Shown in pieces: positions 1 to 5,772 of a stretch of 5,772 bases of DNA (the first letter of the stretch is position 1; each line of letters begins with the position of its first letter). A program made the position numbers and the translations under genes. This stretch comes from a bacterium. GTDB taxonomy: Bacteria > Vulcanimicrobiota > Xenobia > RGZZ01. Location of the stretch: assembly GCA_021782195.1 (NCBI GenBank), contig JAJXVI010000182.1, forward strand, positions 1-5,772, given 5' to 3'. The notes under the pieces are model-generated. The model searched no databases, was not told the DNA's origin, and saw only the letters and a list, made by a program, of their open reading frames with translations.

Positions 1-892
1 GTGGTGGCGGAACAACGTGTCCCGCGCGGGACCCACTGCGCGGGCCGTCACTGGAGTGCCCACTGGAAAGCGCACATTTCGTGAGGGATGTCCCGAAGGC
101 ACGCTCCATCTGAAAGCGCGCGACGCGCTCGCTGAGGATACGCAGGGCGTGGGCGCACTCGCCCAGGCGCAGACGTGCCCGCATCAGCTCTCCACTCCCC
201 GCATACAGCGAGTCGAGACGGCTCACCGAGACGCGCAGGAAACCCTCGGGAGGGGGCAAAGGCACCGCCGAGGACGAGTCAAGCACGACCTGGCTGTCCA
301 ACGAGTCGAGCTGGCGTTCCGCGCTAACCGCCTTCCGCACGCCAGATTCCTGTGTCTGGGCGGGAAGATCCCTCTGCACCGGTACGACGATGGCGCGGGT
401 ATCGCTCCCGAGCTGCTCAGGCTCCAGAACAGCAAGCGACGTCGGTGGCTGCAAAGGAGCGTGGGCAGTCTCGCGTTCAACCACGCTGCCCCCGTCGGGC
501 ACAGGCCCCTCCGAGGGCGCAAGCCACGGCAGCAATGGCTCGTCGTCGGGCAGGGTTCCTCCGGCCCATAGACGACGTCCGGCGGCGAGCACCGCGTCGA
601 CGACGGCAAACATCTCGCCGAACTGCTCCGGCTCGGGCAGAAGGCCGTGCCGCACGACGTCAAGCTGGTCTTCAAGCCAGTGACAGGCCCGCTCGACCGG
701 GCGAATCTCAAAGGCCGCGGCCCCGCCTTTCAGGCTGTGTGCTGCACGAAACAGCTCGTTCAGGCCAGGACCGTCGATGGTCTCCCCTTTTTCAAGGGCA
801 AGCAACCCGCGATTGAGGGTCTCGACGTGTTCCTCCAGCTCTTCCAGGAAACACTCGAGTATCGCCCGCCAGGTTACCGGATCGTGCGTCAT
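1..892 (-). CDS. cheA: CheA-type chemosensory histidine kinase, N-terminal part (runs off left edge)
   Basis: This is the sensor kinase of the array, which autophosphorylates on an HPt histidine and passes phosphate to response regulators. My own translation gives 297 open codons with no stop before the edge. Residues about 5-110 form an HPt (P1) domain with the signature [10 protein letters not shown]; His52 is the predicted phosphorylation site, with Lys55 and Gly56 in the usual places. Residues about 112-217 are a Pro/Ser/Asp/Glu-rich linker in which I see no P2 (CheY-binding) domain. Residues about 218-265 ([20 protein letters not shown] onward) look like the first helix of the P3 dimerization domain. 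The P4 ATPase, P5 CheW-like and any receiver domain lie outside. The ATG overlaps the MCP stop as ATGA, with GGAG four bases upstream. Gene order and the lack of P2 recall WspE-type kinases, but the missing C-terminus prevents a firm subtype. The last 30 or so residues before the edge are Gly/Ser/Pro-rich and could be the P3 hairpin loop. Confidence 0.9.
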   Translation of the reverse strand, partial: MTHDPVTWRAILECFLEELEEHVETLNRGLLALEKGETIDGPGLNELFRAAHSLKGGAAAFEIRPVERACHWLEDQLDVVRHGLLPEPEQFGEMFAVVDAVLAAGRRLWAGGTLPDDEPLLPWLAPSEGPVPDGGSVVERETAHAPLQPPTSLAVLEPEQLGSDTRAIVVPVQRDLPAQTQESGVRKAVSAERQLDSLDSQVVLDSSSAVPLPPPEGFLRVSVSRLDSLYAGSGELMRARLRLGECAHALRILSERVARFQMERAFGTSLTKCALSSGHSSDGPRSGSRAGHVVPPP

Positions 893-2841
893 TTTGCTCC
901 GGACGAGTGCCCGTTTGTACCCAGCATGCTCTGCAGGGTCTCCGAAAGGCTGTTCAACTCGATCACCGCTGACTGCGCCTGCTGGGTTGCTGAAAGCGTG
1001 CTCTGCGTGATGCCCTGGATGTTCTTCATGGCCTGATGAATCTGTTTCATCCCAACAGACTGCTGGTTTGCCGACGTGAGGATCTGCGAGGCCGACGTTG
1101 CCGCGAGGGTGATGGTGTCAACGAGTTCGCGGATCGTGTCATCGGCGCGCATGACCACCGTCGTCGCACCCTGGACGCTGCGCGTGCCCTCCTCCATCGA
1201 AAGCACCGACCTCTGCGTGAGCTTCTGGATGCCGCTCAGCATCTGGCGCACCTGTACGGTTGCGCGCTTGGACTGGTCCGCCAGGAGACGAATCTCGTTG
1301 GCCACGACCGTGAATCCCTTGCCCTGCTCCCCAGCTCGCGCGGCTTCGATGGCAGCGTTCAGGGCAAGCAGGTTGGTCTGGTCGGCGATGTGGTCGACAG
1401 AGCTCACGATCTCCCCGATGTTCTGGGCCTGCTCCGCCAGACGAATGATGTTGTCGGCAAGCCCCTCCACCTGCTCTCGCACTCGGTCCATCGCGGCAAT
1501 GCTGTCTTCAACGGCCTTTCGCCCGGCCTTGCCGTTCTCGAAAGCCAGTTGCGACGATTCCGCCACGGCCGCTGCACGCGCCGCCGACTGACGGGTGGTC
1601 TGTTCCACCTCTTCAACGGCCGCGACGGTCTCGGCAATGGCTGAGGCCTGCTCCTGTGCGCCGCGCGCGTGCTGGGTACTGCTGGTCAGAACGCTCGCCG
1701 TGGCTCCCGCCAGTCGAAGGGCGCTGCGCTGAATGCTGTCAAGCAGGCGCTCCCGATCCGTCACTTCCATCGCAATGCAGTAGATGAGCTGCTCGGACGG
1801 AACCGGCTTGAGGTTCCACGAAAGCCACACGATGCCCCCATCCGACATCAGGCAGCGATTCTCCAGCCGGGTAATTTCGGTACCGGTGGTAATGATCTGC
1901 TGCACTGCCGTAGTCGTGAGCAGACGGTCATCCGGATGCACGATGCTGGTCAGCGGAGCCTCCAGCAACGCCTGGTCGCTTTGATGGAGAACGTCCTGCC
2001 ACGCGCGGCTGAGTCGCTTGAAACGGCCATCGAACCCGACGATGCAGAGCAGATGCGCCGCGAGGGTAAAAAAGCGCCCCTCCTTGTCGAGCGTGGCCCG
2101 GATTCGGGCGGTAAGATCGTTGAAGGAACCCGCAATCTGAGCCAGTTCGTCGTCCCCTGCCACTTCCACGCACAGCCCCATCTCACCGTTCGCGACACGT
2201 GACACCGTGTCGGTAAGCGTGCGAGTTCGTCCCCAGATGCTACGCGCCATGGCCAGAATGACGAACGCAACGAGCATCACCAACACAGCCAGGATGGCCT
2301 GCAACAGCACCGACCCGTCGTTGAACGTGTCGCTCAACTGGTTGGATCCCCCGGAGAGCGGGCTCAACATCTCGCGCACGTCTCCCGCGATGCTCGTGCC
2401 AAGCGCCTGAGCCTGCGCGGCGGTGGTCGAACCCGACAACTGCTCGAGCTCCCTCCGAACCCCCTGCCACCTCTGGCGAACCGCGAGATACTGCGCGTCC
2501 TCCTTGTTCGCGGTGATCCCGGGCAGGCGGATTGCACTTCCCCGGCGCAGCGTCAACACCCAGTGATCGACCTCCTGCTCGCTCTTGCGCAGCTCCACGA
2601 CCTGCTGAGGAGCAGTTGGCAGGATCGGATTGAAATGAATGGCGTCGTCAATCAGTCGTTGCGCTGCAAGACGAATCTCGAATCGGGCCAGCTTGACGGA
2701 ATTGTCTTCCGATGTCTGCACCTGATGCAACACGTCCAGCACGTTCACGACCAGGAACGCGGACAGCGCAACCAGGAAGAGTGCGACCCATAGAAGGTTG
2801 GTGGCGATGCTCCTGCGCCAACGGGCTGGCTTGGTTGTCAT
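889..2841 (-). CDS. Methyl-accepting chemotaxis protein, periplasmic helical domain-HAMP-PAS-signalling domain
   Basis: This 650-residue inner-membrane chemoreceptor controls CheA through CheW. Transmembrane helices lie at about 14-35 and 177-199. The region between them (about 140 residues) is mostly helical and loosely resembles four-helix-bundle or PilJ-type N-terminal sensor domains; that match is an inference. HAMP follows at about 200-252, then a PAS domain at about 256-366 ([17 protein letters not shown], closing [10 protein letters not shown]). The signalling domain spans about 375-640. Its hairpin tip, at about 483-511, is near-canonical ([20 protein letters not shown]). Compared with E. 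coli Tsr, the C-terminal arm carries about 14 extra residues between the tip and the QQS/EQS methylation region, which suggests the 40H length class. Candidate methylation positions include E397/Q398 and Q593/Q594. The C-terminus (NGHSSGAK) lacks an NWETF-type CheR/CheB tether. Start ATG at 2841 has AAAGGA four bases upstream. The stop overlaps the cheA start. The ligand is unknown. Confidence 0.95.
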   Translation of the reverse strand: MTTKPARWRRSIATNLLWVALFLVALSAFLVVNVLDVLHQVQTSEDNSVKLARFEIRLAAQRLIDDAIHFNPILPTAPQQVVELRKSEQEVDHWVLTLRRGSAIRLPGITANKEDAQYLAVRQRWQGVRRELEQLSGSTTAAQAQALGTSIAGDVREMLSPLSGGSNQLSDTFNDGSVLLQAILAVLVMLVAFVILAMARSIWGRTRTLTDTVSRVANGEMGLCVEVAGDDELAQIAGSFNDLTARIRATLDKEGRFFTLAAHLLCIVGFDGRFKRLSRAWQDVLHQSDQALLEAPLTSIVHPDDRLLTTTAVQQIITTGTEITRLENRCLMSDGGIVWLSWNLKPVPSEQLIYCIAMEVTDRERLLDSIQRSALRLAGATASVLTSSTQHARGAQEQASAIAETVAAVEEVEQTTRQSAARAAAVAESSQLAFENGKAGRKAVEDSIAAMDRVREQVEGLADNIIRLAEQAQNIGEIVSSVDHIADQTNLLALNAAIEAARAGEQGKGFTVVANEIRLLADQSKRATVQVRQMLSGIQKLTQRSVLSMEEGTRSVQGATTVVMRADDTIRELVDTITLAATSASQILTSANQQSVGMKQIHQAMKNIQGITQSTLSATQQAQSAVIELNSLSETLQSMLGTNGHSSGAK

Positions 2842-2939
2842 TGGATCCTTTCAAAATCGAGCAGAGGGGTTCGTGAGGATATGGTTTCGTCTGTACCTGT
2901 CGTTTCCCTATACCCGGCTTGCAGAGTACGTGCGGCTTC
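2842..2939 (-). other. 98-base intergenic spacer before the MCP gene
   Basis: This is the only clear non-coding gap in the operon. By hand count it is about 52% GC (51 of 98), visibly lower than the flanking genes. The end next to the MCP start holds a short SD-like AAAGGA and a GGATCC palindrome. I looked for sigma-70, sigma-28 and sigma-54 promoter patterns, hairpins and small ORFs and found none convincing; the longest NTGA-coupled frame closes after 11 codons. It could hold an internal promoter or an mRNA processing site that sets receptor levels separately from the upstream genes, but nothing in the sequence proves that. Confidence 0.4.
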
Positions 2940-3617
2940 TCACGGCGTCGGAACACCACGCAGTTGCAGTCGCGGGTCCTGCAGCAACATCTCTGAGTCA
3001 AGCAGGAGAAGACCATCGGTTGTGAGTGCCTGAATGAGGCGTGTTTCAGCCCCACCGGTCAGCGTGCTGTGCAAGAGATCGCCCTCGCGCAGGGTAACGA
3101 TCATGCCCACCGAGTCCACAGCGAGTCCAAACTCCGCCACGTCGCGCCCCAGCACGATGGCCAGCGTATCGCGTCTCACACTCATGGCCGGAACACCTGC
3201 CCGCCGGACCGTGTCATCACGCCGGCGCCGCGGAGCGCCTGGCGAGACTCGGTCGTCCTCTCGCGTCGTCTCCACGGTCTGGGTGGTGGCATTCGGTCCA
3301 AGGAGCAAGCGCAGGTCGAACAGCGGCAGAATCGTTCCTCTGAGATTGAACAGGCCAAGCAGGCGAGGGGGGGTCCCCGGCACCGGCGTATAGTCTGAAA
3401 GACGCGCGATCTCGCGGGTGTTCCCGAGTTGCAGACCAAACCTGTCCGAGCCGACCGCGAAGGTGAGCACCCGGACCGTTACGACATCTTCTTCCTCGCG
3501 GGTCGAAGCCAGTTCCTGGGCTCGTTCCTCGAGCAGTCGACGCTCGTTCTCCTCGTCGAGCGCTCTTTCCACGCTCACGCGGTTCAGTCGCGCAAGCACT
3601 TCGTTCCAGTCGGTCAA
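2940..3617 (-). CDS. cheW: CheW-family adaptor with N-terminal coiled coil and internal insert (WspD-like)
   Basis: This CheW protein of 225 residues is longer than the usual 150-170. It would bridge receptor and CheA at the membrane-associated array. Residues about 10-45 are strongly charged and heptad-like (ERALDEENERRLLEERAQEL), a likely coiled coil. The CheW fold begins at about 46 (VTVRVLTFAVGSDRFGLQLG) and contains the typical VPGTPPRLLGLFNLRGTILP stretch at 79-98. At about 110-150 there is an extra segment of roughly 35 residues, rich in Thr, Asp and Arg (RRRRDDTVRR), before the next strand (TLAIVLG). The fold resumes with FGLAVDSVGMIVTL and ends at about 215. The start is a TTG that overlaps the CheR stop as TTGA. 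It is favoured because GGGAGG lies six bases upstream and no other in-frame start has such a site. As the second CheW after a CheR-TPR it sits where wspD does in Wsp operons; that equivalence is inferred from order and the N-terminal extension. Confidence 0.9.
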   Translation of the reverse strand: MTDWNEVLARLNRVSVERALDEENERRLLEERAQELASTREEEDVVTVRVLTFAVGSDRFGLQLGNTREIARLSDYTPVPGTPPRLLGLFNLRGTILPLFDLRLLLGPNATTQTVETTREDDRVSPGAPRRRRDDTVRRAGVPAMSVRRDTLAIVLGRDVAEFGLAVDSVGMIVTLREGDLLHSTLTGGAETRLIQALTTDGLLLLDSEMLLQDPRLQLRGVPTP

Positions 3618-5170
3618 GACTCGCCTCCCAGGGTGGATAGATGAGCGCAGGCGGCATCATAGAGCATGCCCGCCTGCTCGTCGGGTGAGAGGGCCAGCAC
3701 GGTCTCCCGCGGCAGGCGTCCGCTCAGGACGCAGACGTTGCGCATCGCGCGGCGCGCAGCCTCGCGATCACCCAGGCGCACCTGCAACACACCGACGTAG
3801 AAGTGCACGATGGCGAGCGTGGGATCCAGATAGAGCAGACGTTCGAACGCGTGGAGCGCGTCCTGGTTATGTCCGCCGTCCATCAGCACGAGGGCGTGAA
3901 GGAATCGCAGCTCGGTCGACATCGGATGAACGGTGACGGCGCGCGCCGCGAGCGCGATGACCGATCGCCCCGGCTGCGTACGGGTCAGTTCGCGAAGGTG
4001 CTCCAGCACCTGCTCCACCGATTCCGGCAGCCAGTCGCCCGATTCGCCTTCTCCTCGCCTGTCGGTGCCGGTGACGCCAGCGCTCGCCCGCGCGACTGTC
4101 TCCTCAGCCGTCGGGTCGATCTGCGCGGAAGGGATGCCCCCCGAAGATCGGGGGGGCACCGGGGGGACGGCGTCCGTCGCTCCAGTTTGCGGACGCAGGG
4201 CGGCCATGGCCGCGGACGCTGCAAGGCGCGCCGCGCGCAAAGCCGGACCGACCGCTCCCAGCGCGGAGGTGTCCAGGTCCCCCTCGGAGCCGGGCAACTT
4301 CGCCGCGACTGCAAGCCGTGACACGCGTGGCTGGCAAGCGGGACCCGGGCGACGGTAGAAGGTGCCCGCCGACGTGGTCACCGACTCGAACGGTACGCCT
4401 TCGAGAATCGGGTCGCTCGCCCCCAGGATAAGCCATCCGCCCTCCACCAGCGAATCAAAGAGGCGCAATGCCGCCTTGCGCACGGCGTCCCGGCTCCAGT
4501 AGATGAAGACGTTACGACACAGAATGAGGTCGAGGTCCCAGATTCCGCTGATGACCGACGGATAGTCCTCACCCACGAGATTCACGTGCAGAAATCGCGT
4601 TCCCGCGCGCAACCGCGGCAACACCTGATACAGCTCCTCCTGCTCGACAAACCAGCGCGCCACCTGGATCGGGTCAACGCCGCGCAGCGACCAGTTTCGA
4701 TAGGTGGCCGCACGTGCTCGATCGAGGGAGCGTCGGGAGATGTCGCTTCCCAGCACCGTGGCGCCGTCAAGGGCACCCGCCTCGTCAAGGAGCATCGCCA
4801 GGGTGTGCGCCTCCTCCCCCGTCGAGCAACCCGCACTCATCACGCGCAACGGCCGCTCGCGCTCCGCCAGAAGACGAGGAATGAAGTCGTGGCGCAGATA
4901 CTGGATCTGCAAGGCGTCACGAAAGAAGTAGGTTTCAGGTACGATGAGCGTCTCCACCACGCGCTCAAAAGCGTCCTCGTCGCCTTCCGACAGGCGAACC
5001 GCCAGGGCCCCCAGCGAACTCAAGCGAAGGTCACGCATGACCGCCATCATGGAGGCCTCGACGTCCGCCGGCTCGAACCCCTCCAGGCACAAGCCGGTTC
5101 GTTCCTCCACAATGCGAGCAGCGATCGGGAACCGTGGACAGAAACCCTGCCGTGGCTGCCCCACCTTCAC
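3614..5170 (-). CDS. cheR: CheR-type receptor methyltransferase with C-terminal TPR region (WspC-like)
   Basis: This 518-residue cytoplasmic enzyme would transfer methyl groups from S-adenosylmethionine to glutamates of the receptor. The short helical CheR N-domain is at about 15-75, then the PETYFFRD motif at 78-85. The SAM-binding fold follows with VMSAGCSTGEEAHTLAM at 110-126 and acidic Asp143 in GSDIS. The LILCRNVFIYW motif is at 215-225, and the catalytic domain ends at about 275. Residues about 277-378 are an Ala/Pro/Gly-rich low-complexity linker. Residues about 380-485 are helical repeats of TPR type (for example ALHAFERLLYLDPTLAIVHFYVGVLQVRLGD, split here as ALHAFERLLYLDP and AIVHFYVGVLQVRLGD), followed by a helical tail. 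The start is GTG at 5170, the first in-frame start after a TGA upstream, with GGAGG ten bases away; a second GTG two codons later is possible but too far from that site. CheR-TPR fusions occur in WspC and FrzF, where the TPR part is thought to mediate protein contacts. Confidence 0.95.
   Translation of the reverse strand: MKVGQPRQGFCPRFPIAARIVEERTGLCLEGFEPADVEASMMAVMRDLRLSSLGALAVRLSEGDEDAFERVVETLIVPETYFFRDALQIQYLRHDFIPRLLAERERPLRVMSAGCSTGEEAHTLAMLLDEAGALDGATVLGSDISRRSLDRARAATYRNWSLRGVDPIQVARWFVEQEELYQVLPRLRAGTRFLHVNLVGEDYPSVISGIWDLDLILCRNVFIYWSRDAVRKAALRLFDSLVEGGWLILGASDPILEGVPFESVTTSAGTFYRRPGPACQPRVSRLAVAAKLPGSEGDLDTSALGAVGPALRAARLAASAAMAALRPQTGATDAVPPVPPRSSGGIPSAQIDPTAEETVARASAGVTGTDRRGEGESGDWLPESVEQVLEHLRELTRTQPGRSVIALAARAVTVHPMSTELRFLHALVLMDGGHNQDALHAFERLLYLDPTLAIVHFYVGVLQVRLGDREAARRAMRNVCVLSGRLPRETVLALSPDEQAGMLYDAACAHLSTLGGES
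3624..3629 (-). promoter_or_regulatory. Ribosome binding site deciding the TTG start of the second cheW
   Basis: GGGAGG on the minus strand lies six bases upstream of the TTG at 3617-3615, inside the last codons of cheR. It supports TTG as the true start and suggests translational coupling to cheR. Confidence 0.7.
4135..4158 (-). repeat. GC-rich perfect hairpin inside the cheR linker
   Basis: An 8-base inverted repeat, CCCCCCGA/TCGGGGGG, is separated by three bases (4137-4144 and 4148-4155). It can be lengthened with G-C and T-A pairs at 4136/4157 and 4135/4158 if one G is bulged. A further run of six G (plus strand) follows at 4161-4166. It encodes part of the Pro/Gly/Ser linker (about residues 336-346). 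There is no T-tract, so it is not a classical terminator. The frame stays open through both homopolymers and the TPR region follows in the same frame, which argues against a length error here. Confidence 0.5.
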
Positions 5171-5172
5171 AG

Positions 5173-5277
5173 CTATTCTGCCTCCCTCAGGTGCAACTCA
5201 CCCAGGACGACATCGACACCCGGAGGAACCTTCGTCCCCACACGCCACTTCGCCTGCTTCCCCCGGTCCGCGTTCAC
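5173..5277 (-). CDS. Candidate 34-residue small protein between cheW and cheR, unknown function
   Basis: The gap between the first cheW and cheR is filled almost exactly by a 35-codon frame. Its GTG at 5277 overlaps the cheW stop as GTGA. A GGAGG lies seven bases upstream, inside the last cheW codons (5289-5285). The frame stays open for 34 residues and ends with TAG two bases before the cheR GTG. About 27 of the 34 codons end in G or C, in line with coding sequence here. The product begins MNADRGKQAKWRVGTKVPPG and ends GELHLREAE. It is charged at both ends with a short Val-rich centre and has no signal peptide or membrane segment. I recognise no family. Its 3' end contains the GGAGG that would serve cheR. 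It could instead be only a leader that couples cheW and cheR translation, or a chance frame. A -1 slip would fuse it to CheW, but I see no slippery site and CheW already looks full length. Confidence 0.4.
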   Translation of the reverse strand: MNADRGKQAKWRVGTKVPPGVDVVLGELHLREAE

Positions 5278-5729
5278 CCGACCGCCTCCATGAGGGCCGC
5301 AACCGCGGCAGTATCGCTCGCGTCGAGCGAAGCGTACACGTCGTGCACAAGTATCGTGCCTTCTTCCAGGCGTGCAAGACCCGCCATGGTCGCGTGCCCC
5401 GCTTCCAGGAACTCGATTGGAGCCGTGTCGAGTCGCATCACCTCGTCAACGCGCAACGCCACCAGGCCCGAACCGAGTTCGACAAGGATGAAGTAGTCCG
5501 AAGCCGACACCGGACGCGAGGTCAGTCCGAGTCGGGTGCGCATGCTGACAACCGGCACGCTTTTACCGCGCACCTGACACACCCCGTCGACCGCATGCGG
5601 CATTCCCGCCACCGCATCGACCGCCACCGCTCGAACAATCTCGCGCACGGTGTCGACGGGCACGGCGCAGCAACGTCCGTCCACCTTGAACAGCAGGAGA
5701 AGCGTCGGAACCGGTGCGTGACTGCTCAC
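5274..5729 (-). CDS. cheW: CheW-family adaptor (WspB-like), 5' end near window edge
   Basis: This is a scaffold protein that couples chemoreceptors to CheA in the cytoplasm. From GTG at 5729 it has 151 residues, normal for CheW. The fold starts with TLLLLFKVDGRCCAVPVDTV (9-28), followed by VREIV, then GMPHAVDGVCQVRGKSVPVV (42-61) in place of the usual PGAP..GV.NLRG.ilPv core. The second half contains DYFILVELGSGLVALRVDEV (78-97) and a final LEEGTILVHDVYASLD region. Start choice: AGGGAG lies seven bases before GTG 5729, and the protein then begins shortly before the first strand. An in-frame GTG at 5762 would add 11 residues but shows no SD in the ten bases visible upstream, and those bases may be adapter. 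The frame is open to the edge, so a start beyond the window cannot be excluded. It is first of the visible genes and comes before cheR, as wspB comes before wspC. Confidence 0.88.
   Translation of the reverse strand: MSSHAPVPTLLLLFKVDGRCCAVPVDTVREIVRAVAVDAVAGMPHAVDGVCQVRGKSVPVVSMRTRLGLTSRPVSASDYFILVELGSGLVALRVDEVMRLDTAPIEFLEAGHATMAGLARLEEGTILVHDVYASLDASDTAAVAALMEAVG
5285..5289 (-). promoter_or_regulatory. Ribosome binding site for the candidate small ORF
   Basis: GGAGG on the minus strand lies seven bases upstream of GTG 5277, within the codons for Met-Glu-Ala near the CheW C-terminus. The spacing is ideal and gives the main support for translation of the small ORF. Confidence 0.45.
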
Positions 5730-5736
5730 GAAGAGG

Positions 5737-5742
5737 CTCCCT
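5737..5742 (-). promoter_or_regulatory. Likely ribosome binding site of the first cheW
   Basis: AGGGAG on the minus strand lies seven bases upstream of GTG 5729. It decides the preferred start of the first cheW over the SD-less GTG at 5762. Confidence 0.5.
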
Positions 5743-5763
5743 GCGACCACTTCACGAGGCACT

Positions 5764-5772
5764 AGATCGGAA
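5764..5772. other. Probable Illumina adapter remnant at window end
   Basis: The last nine bases, AGATCGGAA, are identical to the first nine bases of the common Illumina TruSeq adapter AGATCGGAAGAGC, in the orientation expected for read-through at a contig's right end. They are probably not genomic. A chance match of nine bases exactly at an end is rare but possible. Confidence 0.5.

Noticed and set aside
17..571. Plus-strand frame opposite cheA
   Set aside because: The minus strand encodes an HPt domain with AAHSLKGG in a frame open through 1-892; the plus frame has no motif and is Arg-rich as expected of a shadow.
2842..2880. Sigma-70 promoter in the spacer before the MCP
   Set aside because: TATAGG and ACGACA-like elements occur but not with a proper partner at 16-18 bases spacing.
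2648..3055. Minus-strand frame spanning the spacer between the second cheW and the MCP
   Set aside because: It overlaps both flanking genes in another frame, is Cys/Arg-rich without a domain, and most of it is out-of-frame reading of CheW and MCP codons.
4135..4158. Rho-independent terminator
   Set aside because: The hairpin has no following T-tract on either strand and lies within the open cheR frame before its TPR region.
5173..5290. Programmed -1 frameshift or sequencing error joining CheW to the 34-residue frame
   Set aside because: CheW already has normal length, no slippery heptamer is visible, and the SD plus GTG with ideal spacing explains the arrangement better; not fully excluded.
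4586..5293. Long plus-strand open frames opposite cheR and cheW (also 4944-5765, 3418-3936, 3803-4321)
   Set aside because: They lie antisense to genes with clear CheR and CheW motifs, have Arg/Ser/Pro-rich shadow composition and show no recognisable domain.
889..5729. Assigning wsp gene symbols
   Set aside because: Content is Wsp-like, but the order differs and no WspF/WspR output is visible, so only general che names were used.

Overview
The window is a GC-rich bacterial fragment that codes almost entirely on the minus strand. It holds most of one chemosensory (chemotaxis-type) operon. In transcription order, right to left, it reads: a CheW adaptor, a candidate 34-residue small ORF, a CheR methyltransferase with a C-terminal TPR region, a second CheW with a coiled-coil extension and an internal insert, a membrane chemoreceptor (MCP) with HAMP and PAS domains, and the start of a CheA histidine kinase that runs off the left edge. 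Two CheW proteins plus a CheR-TPR match the parts list of the Wsp/alternative-cellular-function (ACF) class (WspB, WspC, WspD, WspA, WspE). Here, however, the receptor sits after the second cheW instead of leading the operon. No CheB, response regulator or GGDEF output is visible, so the output (c-di-GMP, pili, motility or other) cannot be read from this window.

Layout: 1-892 CheA (5' part); 889-2841 MCP; 2842-2939 AT-richer spacer of 98 bases; 2940-3617 CheW with extension and insert; 3614-5170 CheR-TPR; 5173-5277 candidate small ORF; 5274-5729 (possibly up to 5762 or beyond) CheW. Junctions are tight. MCP/CheA share ATGA, CheR/second CheW share TTGA, and first CheW/small ORF share GTGA, as expected for translational coupling. 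The only sizeable spacer is in front of the MCP. No stretch over 300 bases lacks a gene. I see no RNA gene, mobile element, CRISPR array or terminator.

How the genes would work together: the MCP senses a signal through a periplasmic helical domain and/or its cytoplasmic PAS domain. The two CheW proteins couple it to CheA, whose HPt His52 would pass phosphate to an unseen regulator. CheR adjusts receptor sensitivity by methylation, and its TPR region may recruit it, because the receptor has no C-terminal tethering pentapeptide.

Organism: GC-rich coding sequence, GTG and TTG starts and Wsp-like gene content fit several phyla with ACF systems (Proteobacteria, Gemmatimonadota, Acidobacteriota and others). 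I cannot place it more precisely. The last nine bases equal the start of the Illumina TruSeq adapter, so the right end may be an untrimmed contig end and the 5' end of the first cheW should be treated with caution.
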